Under the pieces are notes generated by a model. It was not told the DNA's origin. It ran no database searches and saw nothing but the letters and a program-made list of their open reading frames with translations. From an uncultured Clostridia bacterium (GTDB lineage: Bacteria > Bacillota_A > Clostridia > Christensenellales > Aristaeellaceae), in assembly GCA_946408865.1 (NCBI GenBank), contig CAMJTZ010000052.1, positions 1 to 11,046 on the forward strand: a stretch of DNA of 11,046 nt, read 5' to 3'. Shown here one piece after another: positions 1-6,858 of the stretch. Positions within the stretch are counted from its first letter, which is position 1; every line of letters begins with the position of its first letter. Position numbers and translations under genes: made by a program.

Positions 1-69
1 ACCGGCCGCCTGTGCGTGATCGGAGCCGACCTGAACGAAAAAGCGTTGACGGAGCTGTTTCATTTATGA
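1..69 (+). CDS. CobW-type (G3E) GTPase, C-terminal end only
   Basis: The first 69 bases are open in frame 1 and end in TGA, giving 22 residues that begin TGRLCVIGADLNEKAL. This resembles the last strand-helix of CobW C-terminal domains, where a hydrophobic strand 'RLVFIG' is followed by an aspartate/leucine-rich helix ('DLDEEAL'). The start lies outside the window. The stop overlaps the ATG of the next gene (ATGA), which indicates translational coupling with a second CobW-like GTPase and supports reading this stretch as coding. Proteins of this class are metal-handling GTPase chaperones, but only the tail is visible here, so the metal and partner cannot be told. Confidence 0.7.
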   Translation, partial: TGRLCVIGADLNEKALTELFHL

Positions 70-1016
70 TTCGCAGATTTGTACCGGTATACCTGATTAC
101 CGGATTCCTGGAAGGCGGTAAAACCACGCTTGGCCTCACGGTGCTGGGCAACGAGCGTTTCACCAACGGCGGCAAGGTGCTGATCCTCTGCTGTGAGGAC
201 GGCGAAAAAGAATGGGACAAGGAATCCCTGGAGAAAAACAAGGGCGTCCTCGTCATGCTGGAGGAGGAAGAAGAACTCTGTTCTGCCCGTCTGCAGCAGC
301 TGGAAGACGAGCACAAGCCTTCCTGCGTCATTCTGGAATACAATTCCATGTGGGGGATCGACAAGCTGGACACGCTCCGTCTGCCCCGCCTGTGGGACTG
401 GGCCCAGATGGTCACCGTAGCCGACGGCACGACGTTTGACAACTACATGGCGAACATGCGGAAACTCCTGACAGACCCCATGAAGATCGCGGACATGATC
501 TGCATCAACCGTTGCAAACCTGATTTCAACAAGGCCTCCTGGCGGAAGCAGCTGCGTGCGATGAACAGCAGCGCCACCATCTTCTTTGAAAACACCGACG
601 GCACCGTGGACGACGGCATTACCGATGATGACCTGCCCTACGATATGAAAGCCGATCCGATCGTCATAACGGATGAGCAGTTCGGCATCTTCTATGTTGA
701 CAGCATGGACCATCCGGAACGGTATCACGGAAAGCGCGTCCGCCTGGTCGGCCAGGCCTGGAAGCGTTCCGGGTTCCCCAAAGGATATTATTATTTTGCC
801 CGCAATGCCATGACCTGCTGTTCCAACGATATCGCGCCCTGCGGATGGGTCTGCAAGGGAGAGCGTACGCCGGACAACAAAACCTATTTCACGCTGACAG
901 CCCGCTGTCAGCAGGTTCAGGGGCCGGACGGACAGGTCGCGCTGATGCTCAACGAGCTGACCGCCGAAAAGGCCAAAACGCCGCATGAGGAACTTGTCAG
1001 CTTTGTAAACCTTTAA
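66..1016 (+). CDS. CobW-like GTPase with a C-terminal DUF1980/TIGR03943-like domain
   Basis: The protein has 316 residues and starts at the ATG overlapping the preceding stop. The N-terminal half is a G3E-type nucleotide-binding domain. Its Walker A motif is GFLEGGKTT (13-21), it has an acidic strand end at E91 (VILEYNSMWG), and 'INRCKPD' (147-153) stands where classical G proteins have NKxD. The canonical CxCC metal motif of COG0523 proteins is not seen; a CC pair sits at 42-43. From about 205 a second domain follows, with 'GKRVRLVGQ', 'FPKGYYYFAR', 'AMTCCSNDIAP' (248-258) and a final beta-rich stretch. This reads like the C-terminal part of DUF1980/TIGR03943 proteins (YcgQ type), which are commonly partnered with DUF318 permeases. 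By family, a cytoplasmic role in metal handling or in assisting a permease is plausible, but the substrate is unknown. It is probably co-transcribed with the upstream GTPase. Confidence 0.8.
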   Translation: MIRRFVPVYLITGFLEGGKTTLGLTVLGNERFTNGGKVLILCCEDGEKEWDKESLEKNKGVLVMLEEEEELCSARLQQLEDEHKPSCVILEYNSMWGIDKLDTLRLPRLWDWAQMVTVADGTTFDNYMANMRKLLTDPMKIADMICINRCKPDFNKASWRKQLRAMNSSATIFFENTDGTVDDGITDDDLPYDMKADPIVITDEQFGIFYVDSMDHPERYHGKRVRLVGQAWKRSGFPKGYYYFARNAMTCCSNDIAPCGWVCKGERTPDNKTYFTLTARCQQVQGPDGQVALMLNELTAEKAKTPHEELVSFVNL

Positions 1017-1030
1017 ATCCATTGAAAAAC

Positions 1031-1054
1031 GCCGGGCGCAATGCCCGGCTTTTC
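1031..1054. terminator. Bidirectional terminator between convergent genes
   Basis: A 7-bp perfect stem GCCGGGC/GCCCGGC with a 5-base loop is followed by TTTTCTGTTTT on the plus strand. On the minus strand it is followed by GTTTTTC. It lies 14 bases after the stop of the GTPase gene and 5 bases beyond the stop of degV, so it can serve both transcripts. Confidence 0.85.
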
Positions 1055-1059
1055 TGTTT

Positions 1060-1893
1060 TCAGAATCCGACAATCAGTCCGCGGCGCTCTGCGTAAAAGC
1101 TGTCCAGTCCGCGGGTTTCCATCAGGATCACCTTCACGCCGTGAAACGCCTGCTCCAGCTGTTCTTTCAGCGCCAGGGCGCATTTCTCGTTCAGGCAGTG
1201 GCTGATGCGGATCTCATTCCCGGCGGTGCCGATTTTTTTGATTTCATCGACAAGAAACCGGATCATGCTCTTGTCCCCGCGTGCCTTGCCGCGGATGGCG
1301 ATCTCGCCTTCCTCGCTGCCGATACCGATACCCCAGAATCCGAGGTGGCCCGCGATGAATCCGATCAGCCGGCTGACCCGTCCGGCCTTGATCAGGTTGC
1401 GGTAGGAAGCCAGTGCAAACGCCGTATGGATCCGTTCAGCTTCCCGGTTCAGCGCCGCCTCAACCTCCCTGAATACTTTCCCTTCCAGGATCAGTTCCCG
1501 GGCTTTCAGAATCAGCATCGCCACTTCCGGGCCTGTTGCCCTGCTGTCGATCACGGCAATCTGTTTTTCAGGATCTTCTTCCTGCAGCATCCGTTTCGCG
1601 GTGCAGGCGCTGTTGTAGCTTCCGGAAAGTGCGCTGGAAATGGTAAAAGCCAGTGCCGGACCTTCCGGTGCAAACTTTTCACGCCAGTCTTCCGGGGAAG
1701 GACAGGATGTCTGCGCCAGTTCAGACTGGCTCTCATTGGCCGTCAGCATTTCTTCCACCGGCATATTTTCGTCATCAATATATTCCTTGTTCCCGATGCG
1801 GATGGTGAAGGGGATCGTTGCAAAATCGAATACTCCCTCTCCGCCCTCCAGGGAATGCAGATCACAGCTTGTATCGGATACAATGTGCCACAT
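1060..1893 (-). CDS. DegV family (FakB-like) fatty-acid-binding protein
   Basis: The protein has 277 residues, the usual DegV length of about 280. Family signatures are visible in order: SDTSCDL (6-12), QTSCPSPEDW (61-70, the 'TSxPS' ligand-headgroup segment), SSALSGSYNSA (86-96), and the 'AGRVSRLIG' helix (170-178) before the C-terminal lobe. Proteins of this family bind one fatty acid. The FakB members present it to the kinase FakA so that host or medium fatty acids enter phospholipid synthesis. No fakA gene is in the window. The C-terminus ends 'RRGLIVGF' and I do not see the HTGPG-like segment typical of many FakB proteins, so it may belong to a different DegV subgroup. The ATG is preceded by AAGGAGGG (about 1904-1911) at good spacing. 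It is the last gene of the galE operon, 78 bp after the pyrophosphatase, and may also have its own promoter. Confidence 0.9.
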   Translation of the reverse strand: MWHIVSDTSCDLHSLEGGEGVFDFATIPFTIRIGNKEYIDDENMPVEEMLTANESQSELAQTSCPSPEDWREKFAPEGPALAFTISSALSGSYNSACTAKRMLQEEDPEKQIAVIDSRATGPEVAMLILKARELILEGKVFREVEAALNREAERIHTAFALASYRNLIKAGRVSRLIGFIAGHLGFWGIGIGSEEGEIAIRGKARGDKSMIRFLVDEIKKIGTAGNEIRISHCLNEKCALALKEQLEQAFHGVKVILMETRGLDSFYAERRGLIVGF

Positions 1894-1922
1894 CGATACA
1901 TCGCCCTCCTTCTGTCCGGAAA

Positions 1923-1951
1923 ATTCTACTCTTTTTCGGCCGCATTTGCAA
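1923..1951 (-). promoter_or_regulatory. Possible internal promoter for degV
   Basis: On the minus strand, TTGCAA (1946-1951) is separated by 17 bases from TAGAAT (1923-1928). The start of transcription would fall near 1916, just upstream of the degV ribosome binding site. The -35 matches 4 of 6 and the -10 matches 5 of 6 consensus bases. It could let degV be expressed apart from the two upstream genes, but read-through from galE-ppaC is equally possible. Confidence 0.4.
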
Positions 1952-1971
1952 CCGGGATGCCTTCCTGTCCG

Positions 1972-3585
1972 TCAGCCCCACAGCTGCGTCAGCGCGGGGA
2001 CAAGCTGCTTTTTCCTGGATACAAGTCCCGGAATGAACACCTGGCTGTCCGCTGTTTCCCGGAGTTCCAGGGCGTTCCGGATAATCTCCCCATCGCCGAT
2101 AAAAAGCAGCTCCGTTCCTTCCCGCAGGACGTCCGTAATCATCAGGAGCACCATGTCCGCCTTCCGGTTCGTTCGGATCTTTTCCATTTCGCCGAGCAGT
2201 TCTTCCTTCCGGGCAGTCAGCGCGGCGGAATCCATCGTCGTGATCTGGCTGATAATCAGGTAATGATCGCCCAGGTTGAATTCCTTCAGGTCTGTTCCGA
2301 TCAGCGTTTCCGCTGATTTTTCCGACGAGCCCGCGGAGAAAACCTCCTGTCCGAGCTTGTCCAGATCCAGTCCGGCAATCCTGGCCAGCCGTTCCGCCAT
2401 CCGCCGGTCGCGGGGTGTGGTGGTCGGTGATTTGAACATCACCGTATCGCTGATAATCGCGGCAGCCATCAGCCCGGCCAGCTTTTCCCCGGGCATCAGT
2501 CCCTGTTCCTGGAACATCGTTGCGATAATCGTGTTGGTGGAACCAACCGGTTCGTTCCGCACAAACACCGGATATCCGGTCTGCACATCGGCCAGGCGAT
2601 GATGATCAATGACTCCGACCAGTTCCGCCTGGTCCAGTCCGGCCACGGTCTGTCCCATCTCGTTATGGTCTACCAGAACGATCCGCTTGCGCTGCGGCCG
2701 CAGCAGGTGATACCGGCTGATTGTGCCGACCACTCTGTTCTGGTCATCCAGGATCGGATAGCTGCGGTAGCGGCTTTTCAGCATCGCTTCCTTCACATCG
2801 TCCAGGTAGTCGTCGAGATGAAAGGTTTTCAGTTCCTCCCTGCGGGCCACGCGTCCGACAGGCGTTGCCAGATAGAGCCACCGGGCCGCGCGCCATGCGT
2901 CGAGCGGTGTGGAAATGATACAGGTCTCTGAGGAGGTCCGCCTGTATTTCTCCGCCAGGTCGCTCTGGCAGAGGATCACCGCCCTGGCCTTCTTTTCCAG
3001 CGCCGTATCCACCACGTCCGGCTGGCTGCCGCACAGGACGATGCTGTCCGGTCCGATATTGCGGAGATAATCGCCGGCGCCGGGCAGGGCGATCATCACC
3101 TCGCCGGAGAGCGTCTCGAAAAAATCGTCCTCCCGGTTCAGGATGTGCCCCTCCAAAGCGGAAAGCACATTCAGAATCGGCGCGTCCTGCACGACAGGAG
3201 TCAGGATTGTCTGCATGTCTGTCTGTGCGATCGTTCCGCCGGCCACCAGACCGTAGAGCGTATCATCCTCATTGGTGATCGGCAGCATGTTCAGATTCGG
3301 ATACTCCATCATCAGGTTCCAGGCGTAGCTTACCGGAACCCCGGGCGCAAGCTTCGGCGGCGTGTCATACTCCACGTCGCGCACCTGCGTCCGCACGGAG
3401 GTGATCTTCATCGGCGCCTGAAATCCGAAACGTTCCAGCAGGAATTTCGTCTCGTCGTTCAGATGTCCCAGCCGGACCGGAATGTAATCGTTCTCGCCCA
3501 GCATATTGCACAGTGAGGCATAGGCGATGGCTGCCACAATCGAATCCGTATCCGGGTTGCGGTGGCCGCAGACATAGGTTGCCAT
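1972..3585 (-). CDS. Manganese-dependent (family II) inorganic pyrophosphatase with CBS-DRTGG-CBS regulatory insert
   Basis: The enzyme hydrolyses pyrophosphate to two phosphates in the cytoplasm. I chose the ATG at 3585 (537 residues) because GAGGAG lies just upstream and the protein then opens with the family signature GHRNPDTDS (7-15). The metal ligands expected for the DHH catalytic domain are present: H8, D12, D14, D306 (VDHNE), the D327-H328-H329 motif and D380 (IISDT). Between the two halves of the catalytic domain is a long insert of CBS1 (about 72-130), DRTGG (about 140-245) and CBS2 (about 248-295). The C-terminal DHHA2 domain ends in SRKKQLVPAL (523-532), the pyrophosphate-binding arm. 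In characterised clostridial CBS-pyrophosphatases this insert senses adenine nucleotides (inhibition by AMP/ADP, activation by diadenosine polyphosphates), so similar control is likely. It follows galE by only 17 bp. Related to ppaC of Bacillus, but longer because of the insert. Confidence 0.95.
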   Translation of the reverse strand: MATYVCGHRNPDTDSIVAAIAYASLCNMLGENDYIPVRLGHLNDETKFLLERFGFQAPMKITSVRTQVRDVEYDTPPKLAPGVPVSYAWNLMMEYPNLNMLPITNEDDTLYGLVAGGTIAQTDMQTILTPVVQDAPILNVLSALEGHILNREDDFFETLSGEVMIALPGAGDYLRNIGPDSIVLCGSQPDVVDTALEKKARAVILCQSDLAEKYRRTSSETCIISTPLDAWRAARWLYLATPVGRVARREELKTFHLDDYLDDVKEAMLKSRYRSYPILDDQNRVVGTISRYHLLRPQRKRIVLVDHNEMGQTVAGLDQAELVGVIDHHRLADVQTGYPVFVRNEPVGSTNTIIATMFQEQGLMPGEKLAGLMAAAIISDTVMFKSPTTTPRDRRMAERLARIAGLDLDKLGQEVFSAGSSEKSAETLIGTDLKEFNLGDHYLIISQITTMDSAALTARKEELLGEMEKIRTNRKADMVLLMITDVLREGTELLFIGDGEIIRNALELRETADSQVFIPGLVSRKKQLVPALTQLWG

Positions 3586-3602
3586 GCGTGTATCTCCTCT
3601 TC

Positions 3603-4631
3603 TTATGCGTCTTCTCCGGTACGGTATCCGTCCGGATTCATGCTCTGCCACCGCCAGGAATCAGCGCACATCTCCTCGATCCCGAACTGTGCCTCCCAGC
3701 CGAGTTCCGTTTTCGCTTTGCCCGGATCACAGAAGCAAGTGGCGATATCGCCGGCGCGGCGCGGCTTGATGGCGTAGGGGATCTCATGTCCGCAGGCCTT
3801 TCCGAACGCCTTTACAATATCCAGCACGCTGTAGCCGTGACCGGTCCCCAGATTGTAAATCCGCACCGCGTTCTCCTCGGCGAACTTTTTCAGTGCCTGC
3901 ACATGGCCGCGCGCCAGGTCCACCACATGGATATAGTCCCGCACGCCCGTTCCGTCCGGTGTGTCGTAATCGTTGCCGAATACGCCAAGCTCCGGCAGTT
4001 TACCGACCGCCACCTGCGCCACATAGGGCACCAGGTTGTTCGGGATACCCTTTGGATCTTCTCCGATCTTTCCGCTCGGATGCGCGCCGATCGGATTGAA
4101 ATACCGCAGCAGAATCACGCTCCATTCCGGATCGGCCGTATGCAGGTCGGTCAGGATCTGTTCAAGCATCCATTTTGTCCATCCGTAGGGATTGGTGCAG
4201 ACGCCCTTGGGGCACTCCTCGGTGATCGGCACAAAAGCCGGATCCCCGTAGACCGTTGCGGAAGAGCTGAAGATAATCTTCTTCACGCCATGCCTGCGCA
4301 TCAGATCTGTCAGCGTCAGCGTTCCGTATAAATTGTTGGTATAGTATTCGATGGGTTTAACCACCGATTCGCCGACCGCCTTGTAGCCGGCAAAATGGAT
4401 CACCGCGTCAAAATTATGGGCGCTGAAAATCTTCTCCATGGCAGCCCGGTCGCACAGGTCCGCCTCATAAAAAACCGGCGTCTTTCCCGTAATCTCCCCG
4501 ATCCTGTCGACAGCTTTCCGGCTTGCGTTGTACAGGTTGTCCGCAATCACGACCTCATGGCCGGCTTCCAGCAGTTCCACGCAGGTATGGCTGCCAATAT
4601 ATCCGGCGCCGCCCGTTACAAGTATTTTCAT
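3603..4631 (-). CDS. galE: UDP-glucose 4-epimerase
   Basis: This is a 342-residue member of the extended short-chain dehydrogenase family, close to the 338 residues of the Escherichia coli enzyme. It interconverts UDP-glucose and UDP-galactose using tightly bound NAD. The Rossmann motif GGAGYIG (7-13) opens the protein after MKILVT. D31 follows strand 2. 'VIHFAG' is at 77-82. The catalytic serine is S124 in SSSATVYG, and the YxxxK pair is Y149/K153 in YGWTK. 'RYFNPIGAHPSG' and 'GVRDYIHVVDLA' are standard GalE sequence. The ATG is preceded by GGAGGAG at short spacing. It is the first gene of a three-gene minus-strand operon with the pyrophosphatase and degV. No other galactose genes are visible, so a role in making UDP-galactose for surface glycans is as likely as galactose use. 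Confidence 0.96.
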   Translation of the reverse strand: MKILVTGGAGYIGSHTCVELLEAGHEVVIADNLYNASRKAVDRIGEITGKTPVFYEADLCDRAAMEKIFSAHNFDAVIHFAGYKAVGESVVKPIEYYTNNLYGTLTLTDLMRRHGVKKIIFSSSATVYGDPAFVPITEECPKGVCTNPYGWTKWMLEQILTDLHTADPEWSVILLRYFNPIGAHPSGKIGEDPKGIPNNLVPYVAQVAVGKLPELGVFGNDYDTPDGTGVRDYIHVVDLARGHVQALKKFAEENAVRIYNLGTGHGYSVLDIVKAFGKACGHEIPYAIKPRRAGDIATCFCDPGKAKTELGWEAQFGIEEMCADSWRWQSMNPDGYRTGEDA

Positions 4632-4701
4632 ATTTCTCCTCCGCTCAGTATTTCTTTCGGAATTTTACCATAAGTCCCTGCCCGATACAACCTTCCCCCT
4701 C

Positions 4702-4731
4702 ATTATAACCCCGCCTTTCCCTGCGGGAAAG
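4702..4731 (-). promoter_or_regulatory. galE operon promoter with a 17-bp palindrome upstream
   Basis: A perfect TATAAT on the minus strand (4702-4707) lies about 70 bases before the galE ATG. No good -35 is found at 16-18 bases. Instead a perfect inverted repeat CTTTCCC-TGC-GGGAAAG (4715-4731) covers the spacer and -35 area. That arrangement suits an operator or activator site, with the activator replacing the weak -35. The -10 is well supported; the palindrome's role is inferred from its position. Confidence 0.5.
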
Positions 4732-4920
4732 TGTCGCCGCAGGCGGAAAGCAGAAACTGCCTGCTGACAGACACAACCGTCAGCCCGCTCCCTGATGCGG
4801 AACAGCCGGTCAGCTATCTGTTTGTACAAGGTGTGTTCATCTGATACAGATTCAGAAGCGGGAAAATACCCCCCCGTTGAATGCCGGCGCAGCATTGAAC
4901 AGCTGCGCTGCTGTCCGTTT
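4732..4920. other. Intergenic stretch with several inverted repeats, no clear gene
   Basis: Between the deacetylase stop and the galE promoter I find no convincing gene. There are three further inverted repeats: GCTGAC/GTCAGC (4763-4784, 10-base loop), ATCTG/CAGAT (4839-4851) and GCGCAGC/GCTGCGC (4887-4908, 8-base loop). The last lies just past the deacetylase stop and may slow or end its transcript, but no T-run follows it on the minus strand. A minus-strand frame here reads 'LYKQIADRLFRIRERAD', which looks protein-like but has no supported start; it could be a remnant. Confidence 0.4.
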
Positions 4921-5706
4921 TTATCTGGCATCAGGTCTTGGAAACTGATAAGTCTTGTAATCGTATACGAACAACTCTTCGCTCGTCTCCGGCGGATCGA
5001 ACCCAAACAGTTCGCTGACCGTCACGGGTTCAAGTCCGGCGTCCAGCAGCATCGGAATCAGGTCCACAAGACAATTATAATCGGGAACCGCGGCATGGAA
5101 TAAAAGGATCGCGCCATGATTCCTCGTCTGTTGCAGCGTCTTTTGCAGCGCGCCTTCTGCATCCAGCATGTAGCTGACGTCCCAGCACAGAGCATGGTCG
5201 TACCCGCACCGCTTGATGTATGTCATGGCGTTGCGTTCCGATCCGTTTTCATCCTTAAGGGAAGCATAACCCCACGGCGGACGAAACCACCGGACCTGAT
5301 AATGATATCCCAGCATCTCGTCCAGATAATGCTGGAAATAGTTCAGCCCGTCCTGGATCCGGTAAGCAGTGTTATATTTTATATGTGTATAGCCGTGGCT
5401 GCCGATCTCACATCCGATATCCAGCGCTTTCTGCCAGTTCTCCTTGTCTTCGGGATGCAAATTCACCCCGACGGGGAAAAATGTCATTGTAATCCCGTAC
5501 TGTTCGCAGAGTTCAACAGTCTTCCAGACGGTATCGAGATTATTGCAGTCATCCATTGTGATGGCAATTTTTTTGCTGCCGTCAGGCCCGTGGTATACCC
5601 CGAAATACTCAAGGCCGGTCTTTCCCTCCGCAGCAGCGAAAGCCACCTGTATACATACAGAGACGATTGCTGCTATCATGGCCGCAAGGCGTTTAAAACC
5701 ATTCAA
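4921..5706 (-). CDS. Exported polysaccharide deacetylase (NodB homology domain)
   Basis: With the chosen TTG start the protein has 261 residues. The TTG at 5704-5706 has GGGAG (5715-5719) eight bases upstream and gives an ideal signal peptide: N-G-F-K-R, a hydrophobic core, then VAFA-AA near residue 25. GTG at 5713-5715 or ATG at 5677-5679 are alternatives. The NodB motifs run in order: TMDDCNN (50-56; D52 likely base, D53 metal), SHGYTH (103-108; H104 and H108 metal), RPPWG (142-146), 'WDVSY' (175-179) and LLFH (201-204; H204). Enzymes of this family remove N- or O-acetyl groups from peptidoglycan or other surface glycans, using a divalent metal. Motif 1 has C where the usual TFDDG has G, and motif 3 has W for Y, so substrate choice may differ from well-known members. 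The protein acts outside the membrane, secreted or anchored by an uncleaved signal. It is divergent from the CHAP enzyme gene. Confidence 0.87.
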   Translation of the reverse strand: MNGFKRLAAMIAAIVSVCIQVAFAAAEGKTGLEYFGVYHGPDGSKKIAITMDDCNNLDTVWKTVELCEQYGITMTFFPVGVNLHPEDKENWQKALDIGCEIGSHGYTHIKYNTAYRIQDGLNYFQHYLDEMLGYHYQVRWFRPPWGYASLKDENGSERNAMTYIKRCGYDHALCWDVSYMLDAEGALQKTLQQTRNHGAILLFHAAVPDYNCLVDLIPMLLDAGLEPVTVSELFGFDPPETSEELFVYDYKTYQFPRPDAR

Positions 5707-5761
5707 TCCAACCACTCCCGAAGAGTTTCTGCCAAGCAAAAAAAATGCCTTTCCAAAAATA

Positions 5762-5767
5762 ATTATA
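5762..5767 (-). promoter_or_regulatory. Candidate -10 for the deacetylase gene
   Basis: A perfect TATAAT on the minus strand lies about 55 bases upstream of the proposed TTG start, in an AT-rich stretch. No good -35 is visible 16-18 bases upstream. Its location between divergent genes favours a real promoter. Confidence 0.4.
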
Positions 5768-5853
5768 TCTTCGGAACCGTTTTCCCTTCTTTCTCCGGAT
5801 AATATTACCAGAAACAAGCATTCCTGAAGGATGCGCCGGTCCTTCTGCAAGCC

Positions 5854-5883
5854 TTGACAGTCCGTCGCGGAGAGGGTTAGAAT
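5854..5883 (+). promoter_or_regulatory. Promoter for the CHAP-domain gene
   Basis: A perfect -35 TTGACA (5854-5859) is followed after 18 bases by TAGAAT (5878-5883), a near-consensus housekeeping promoter. Transcription would begin near 5890, giving a leader of about 53 bases. The leader contains GAAAGGA (about 5927-5933), nine bases before the ATG at 5943. Confidence 0.75.
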
Positions 5884-5942
5884 ACCTTGTTTAATGCTGG
5901 GTGTCCCGCGAATCCGGGCCCTGTCGGAAAGGACGAAAGGAT

Positions 5943-6746
5943 ATGAAAACACTGAAACACCTGACCGTGCTCCTGCTGGCCGTGCTGTTGGGCTTTACAG
6001 CTTCTGCCCAGGCTGCGGGAAAGTCCTCACCGACTCCAACCCCCGCTCCCAGGGACATTTCTGCAGACATCGTTGAGGATATACCCGAAACCATTCAGCA
6101 GCTGCTGGATCTGGCCTATGGTGAAATGATAGAGACGGATGCAAAAAACCTGAAAGAGAAAAACAAGTACACAAAATGGCGGAATAACGGCTCCTACGGA
6201 TGGTGCGGGGGATTTATCACCTGGTGCATGCTGGAGCTTGGGGTTCCCCAGCAGGAATGGGCCAAAACCCCGAAGGAGGAAGTCCCCGGTATCGTCCATG
6301 TGAAGGAGGCTGGTGTCGGCAAACTGGTCACCGGCTATACCCGCATGAACCGGCTGACCATGATTCCCCAGAAAGGATTCATTGCCGTTTTCGGAAACGG
6401 GAAAAAATTCAAGGGGACCGTCGGCGCTACGCCCTATTATCATGTCGGGCTGGTATATGATGTGAAGGAGCTGTCTCCCGGAAAATACCGGATCACAACC
6501 ATCGAGGGCAATGTGGATACCCCCCGGACCAAGGAGTATAAGCATGCGGCGCATACGGTCCGGATGTATACCCGGGATTACGATATGAATGCCAACCGGA
6601 AACAGAATATCAGCCTGGTTCCGGAGGAGGAGCGGACGCAGGAAGAAACCAGGCTTTTCTCCTACGATTACTCATACGGCAACGAGAATCTGTACATCAG
6701 CATGTTCCTGATGCCCTGGATCCCGGGTGAAACAGCTGCTGAATAA
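5943..6746 (+). CDS. Exported CHAP/NlpC-P60-like cysteine amidase or peptidase
   Basis: The protein has 267 residues. The ATG at 5943 gives a classic signal peptide: K-T-L-K-H, a leucine-rich core, and cleavage likely after AQA near residue 24. A Thr/Pro-rich linker follows (29-36). The catalytic core resembles CHAP domains: YGWCGGFITWCMLELGV with nucleophile C88 at the start of a helix, YYHVGLVYDV with H167, and TIEGN with E188/N190 as third residue. Such enzymes cut amide bonds in peptidoglycan stem peptides or between sugar and peptide. About 55 residues after the core (213-267), rich in acidic and aromatic residues, are not recognised. No separate wall-binding repeat is seen. It has its own promoter and a strong terminator, so it is probably a single-gene unit, divergent from a polysaccharide deacetylase. 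A role in wall remodelling is likely, but the exact bond is unknown. Confidence 0.8.
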   Translation: MKTLKHLTVLLLAVLLGFTASAQAAGKSSPTPTPAPRDISADIVEDIPETIQQLLDLAYGEMIETDAKNLKEKNKYTKWRNNGSYGWCGGFITWCMLELGVPQQEWAKTPKEEVPGIVHVKEAGVGKLVTGYTRMNRLTMIPQKGFIAVFGNGKKFKGTVGATPYYHVGLVYDVKELSPGKYRITTIEGNVDTPRTKEYKHAAHTVRMYTRDYDMNANRKQNISLVPEEERTQEETRLFSYDYSYGNENLYISMFLMPWIPGETAAE

Positions 6747-6771
6747 ATCCCGCGAAACTGTTCTCGTGAGC

Positions 6772-6809
6772 ACCGGATTTTCCATGATAGAAAATCCGGT
6801 CACTTTTTT
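6772..6809 (+). terminator. Strong intrinsic terminator after the CHAP gene
   Basis: An 11-bp perfect stem ACCGGATTTTC/GAAAATCCGGT with a 7-base loop is followed three bases later by six Ts. It starts 26 bases after the stop codon and separates this unit from the synthase promoter downstream. Confidence 0.92.
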
Positions 6810-6844
6810 GTAAGAAACATTTCATGTCCATATCCTGAAAAACA

Positions 6845-6853
6845 TGATATAAT
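6845..6853 (+). promoter_or_regulatory. Extended -10 promoter for the synthase locus
   Basis: The sequence TGATATAAT (6845-6853) is a perfect extended -10 element (TGn plus TATAAT). No clear -35 is present, which is usual for extended -10 promoters. Transcription would start near 6859-6860, giving a leader of about 95 bases before the ATG at 6956. Confidence 0.65.
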
Positions 6854-6858
6854 GAAGT

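Noticed and set aside
60..1073. A 337-codon minus-strand frame antisense to the CobW-like gene
   Set aside because: The plus strand has a clear P-loop, a coupled start and a terminator. The antisense frame runs through the terminator and shows no known domain.
1141..2316. A 391-codon plus-strand frame across degV and the end of the pyrophosphatase gene
   Set aside because: It overlaps two well-supported minus-strand genes and the gap between them, and contains no family motif. It is a shadow frame.
3603..4631. Whether the short-chain dehydrogenase next to the pyrophosphatase could be the ketoreductase partner of the synthase
   Set aside because: It has full-length GalE sequence including the UDP-sugar binding region (RYFNPIGAHPSG, GVRDYIHVVDLA), so it is an epimerase.
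5716..5952. Upstream extension of the deacetylase frame to 5952 (extra 82 residues)
   Set aside because: It would bury the signal peptide, lacks a ribosome binding site, and overlaps the promoters of both divergent genes.
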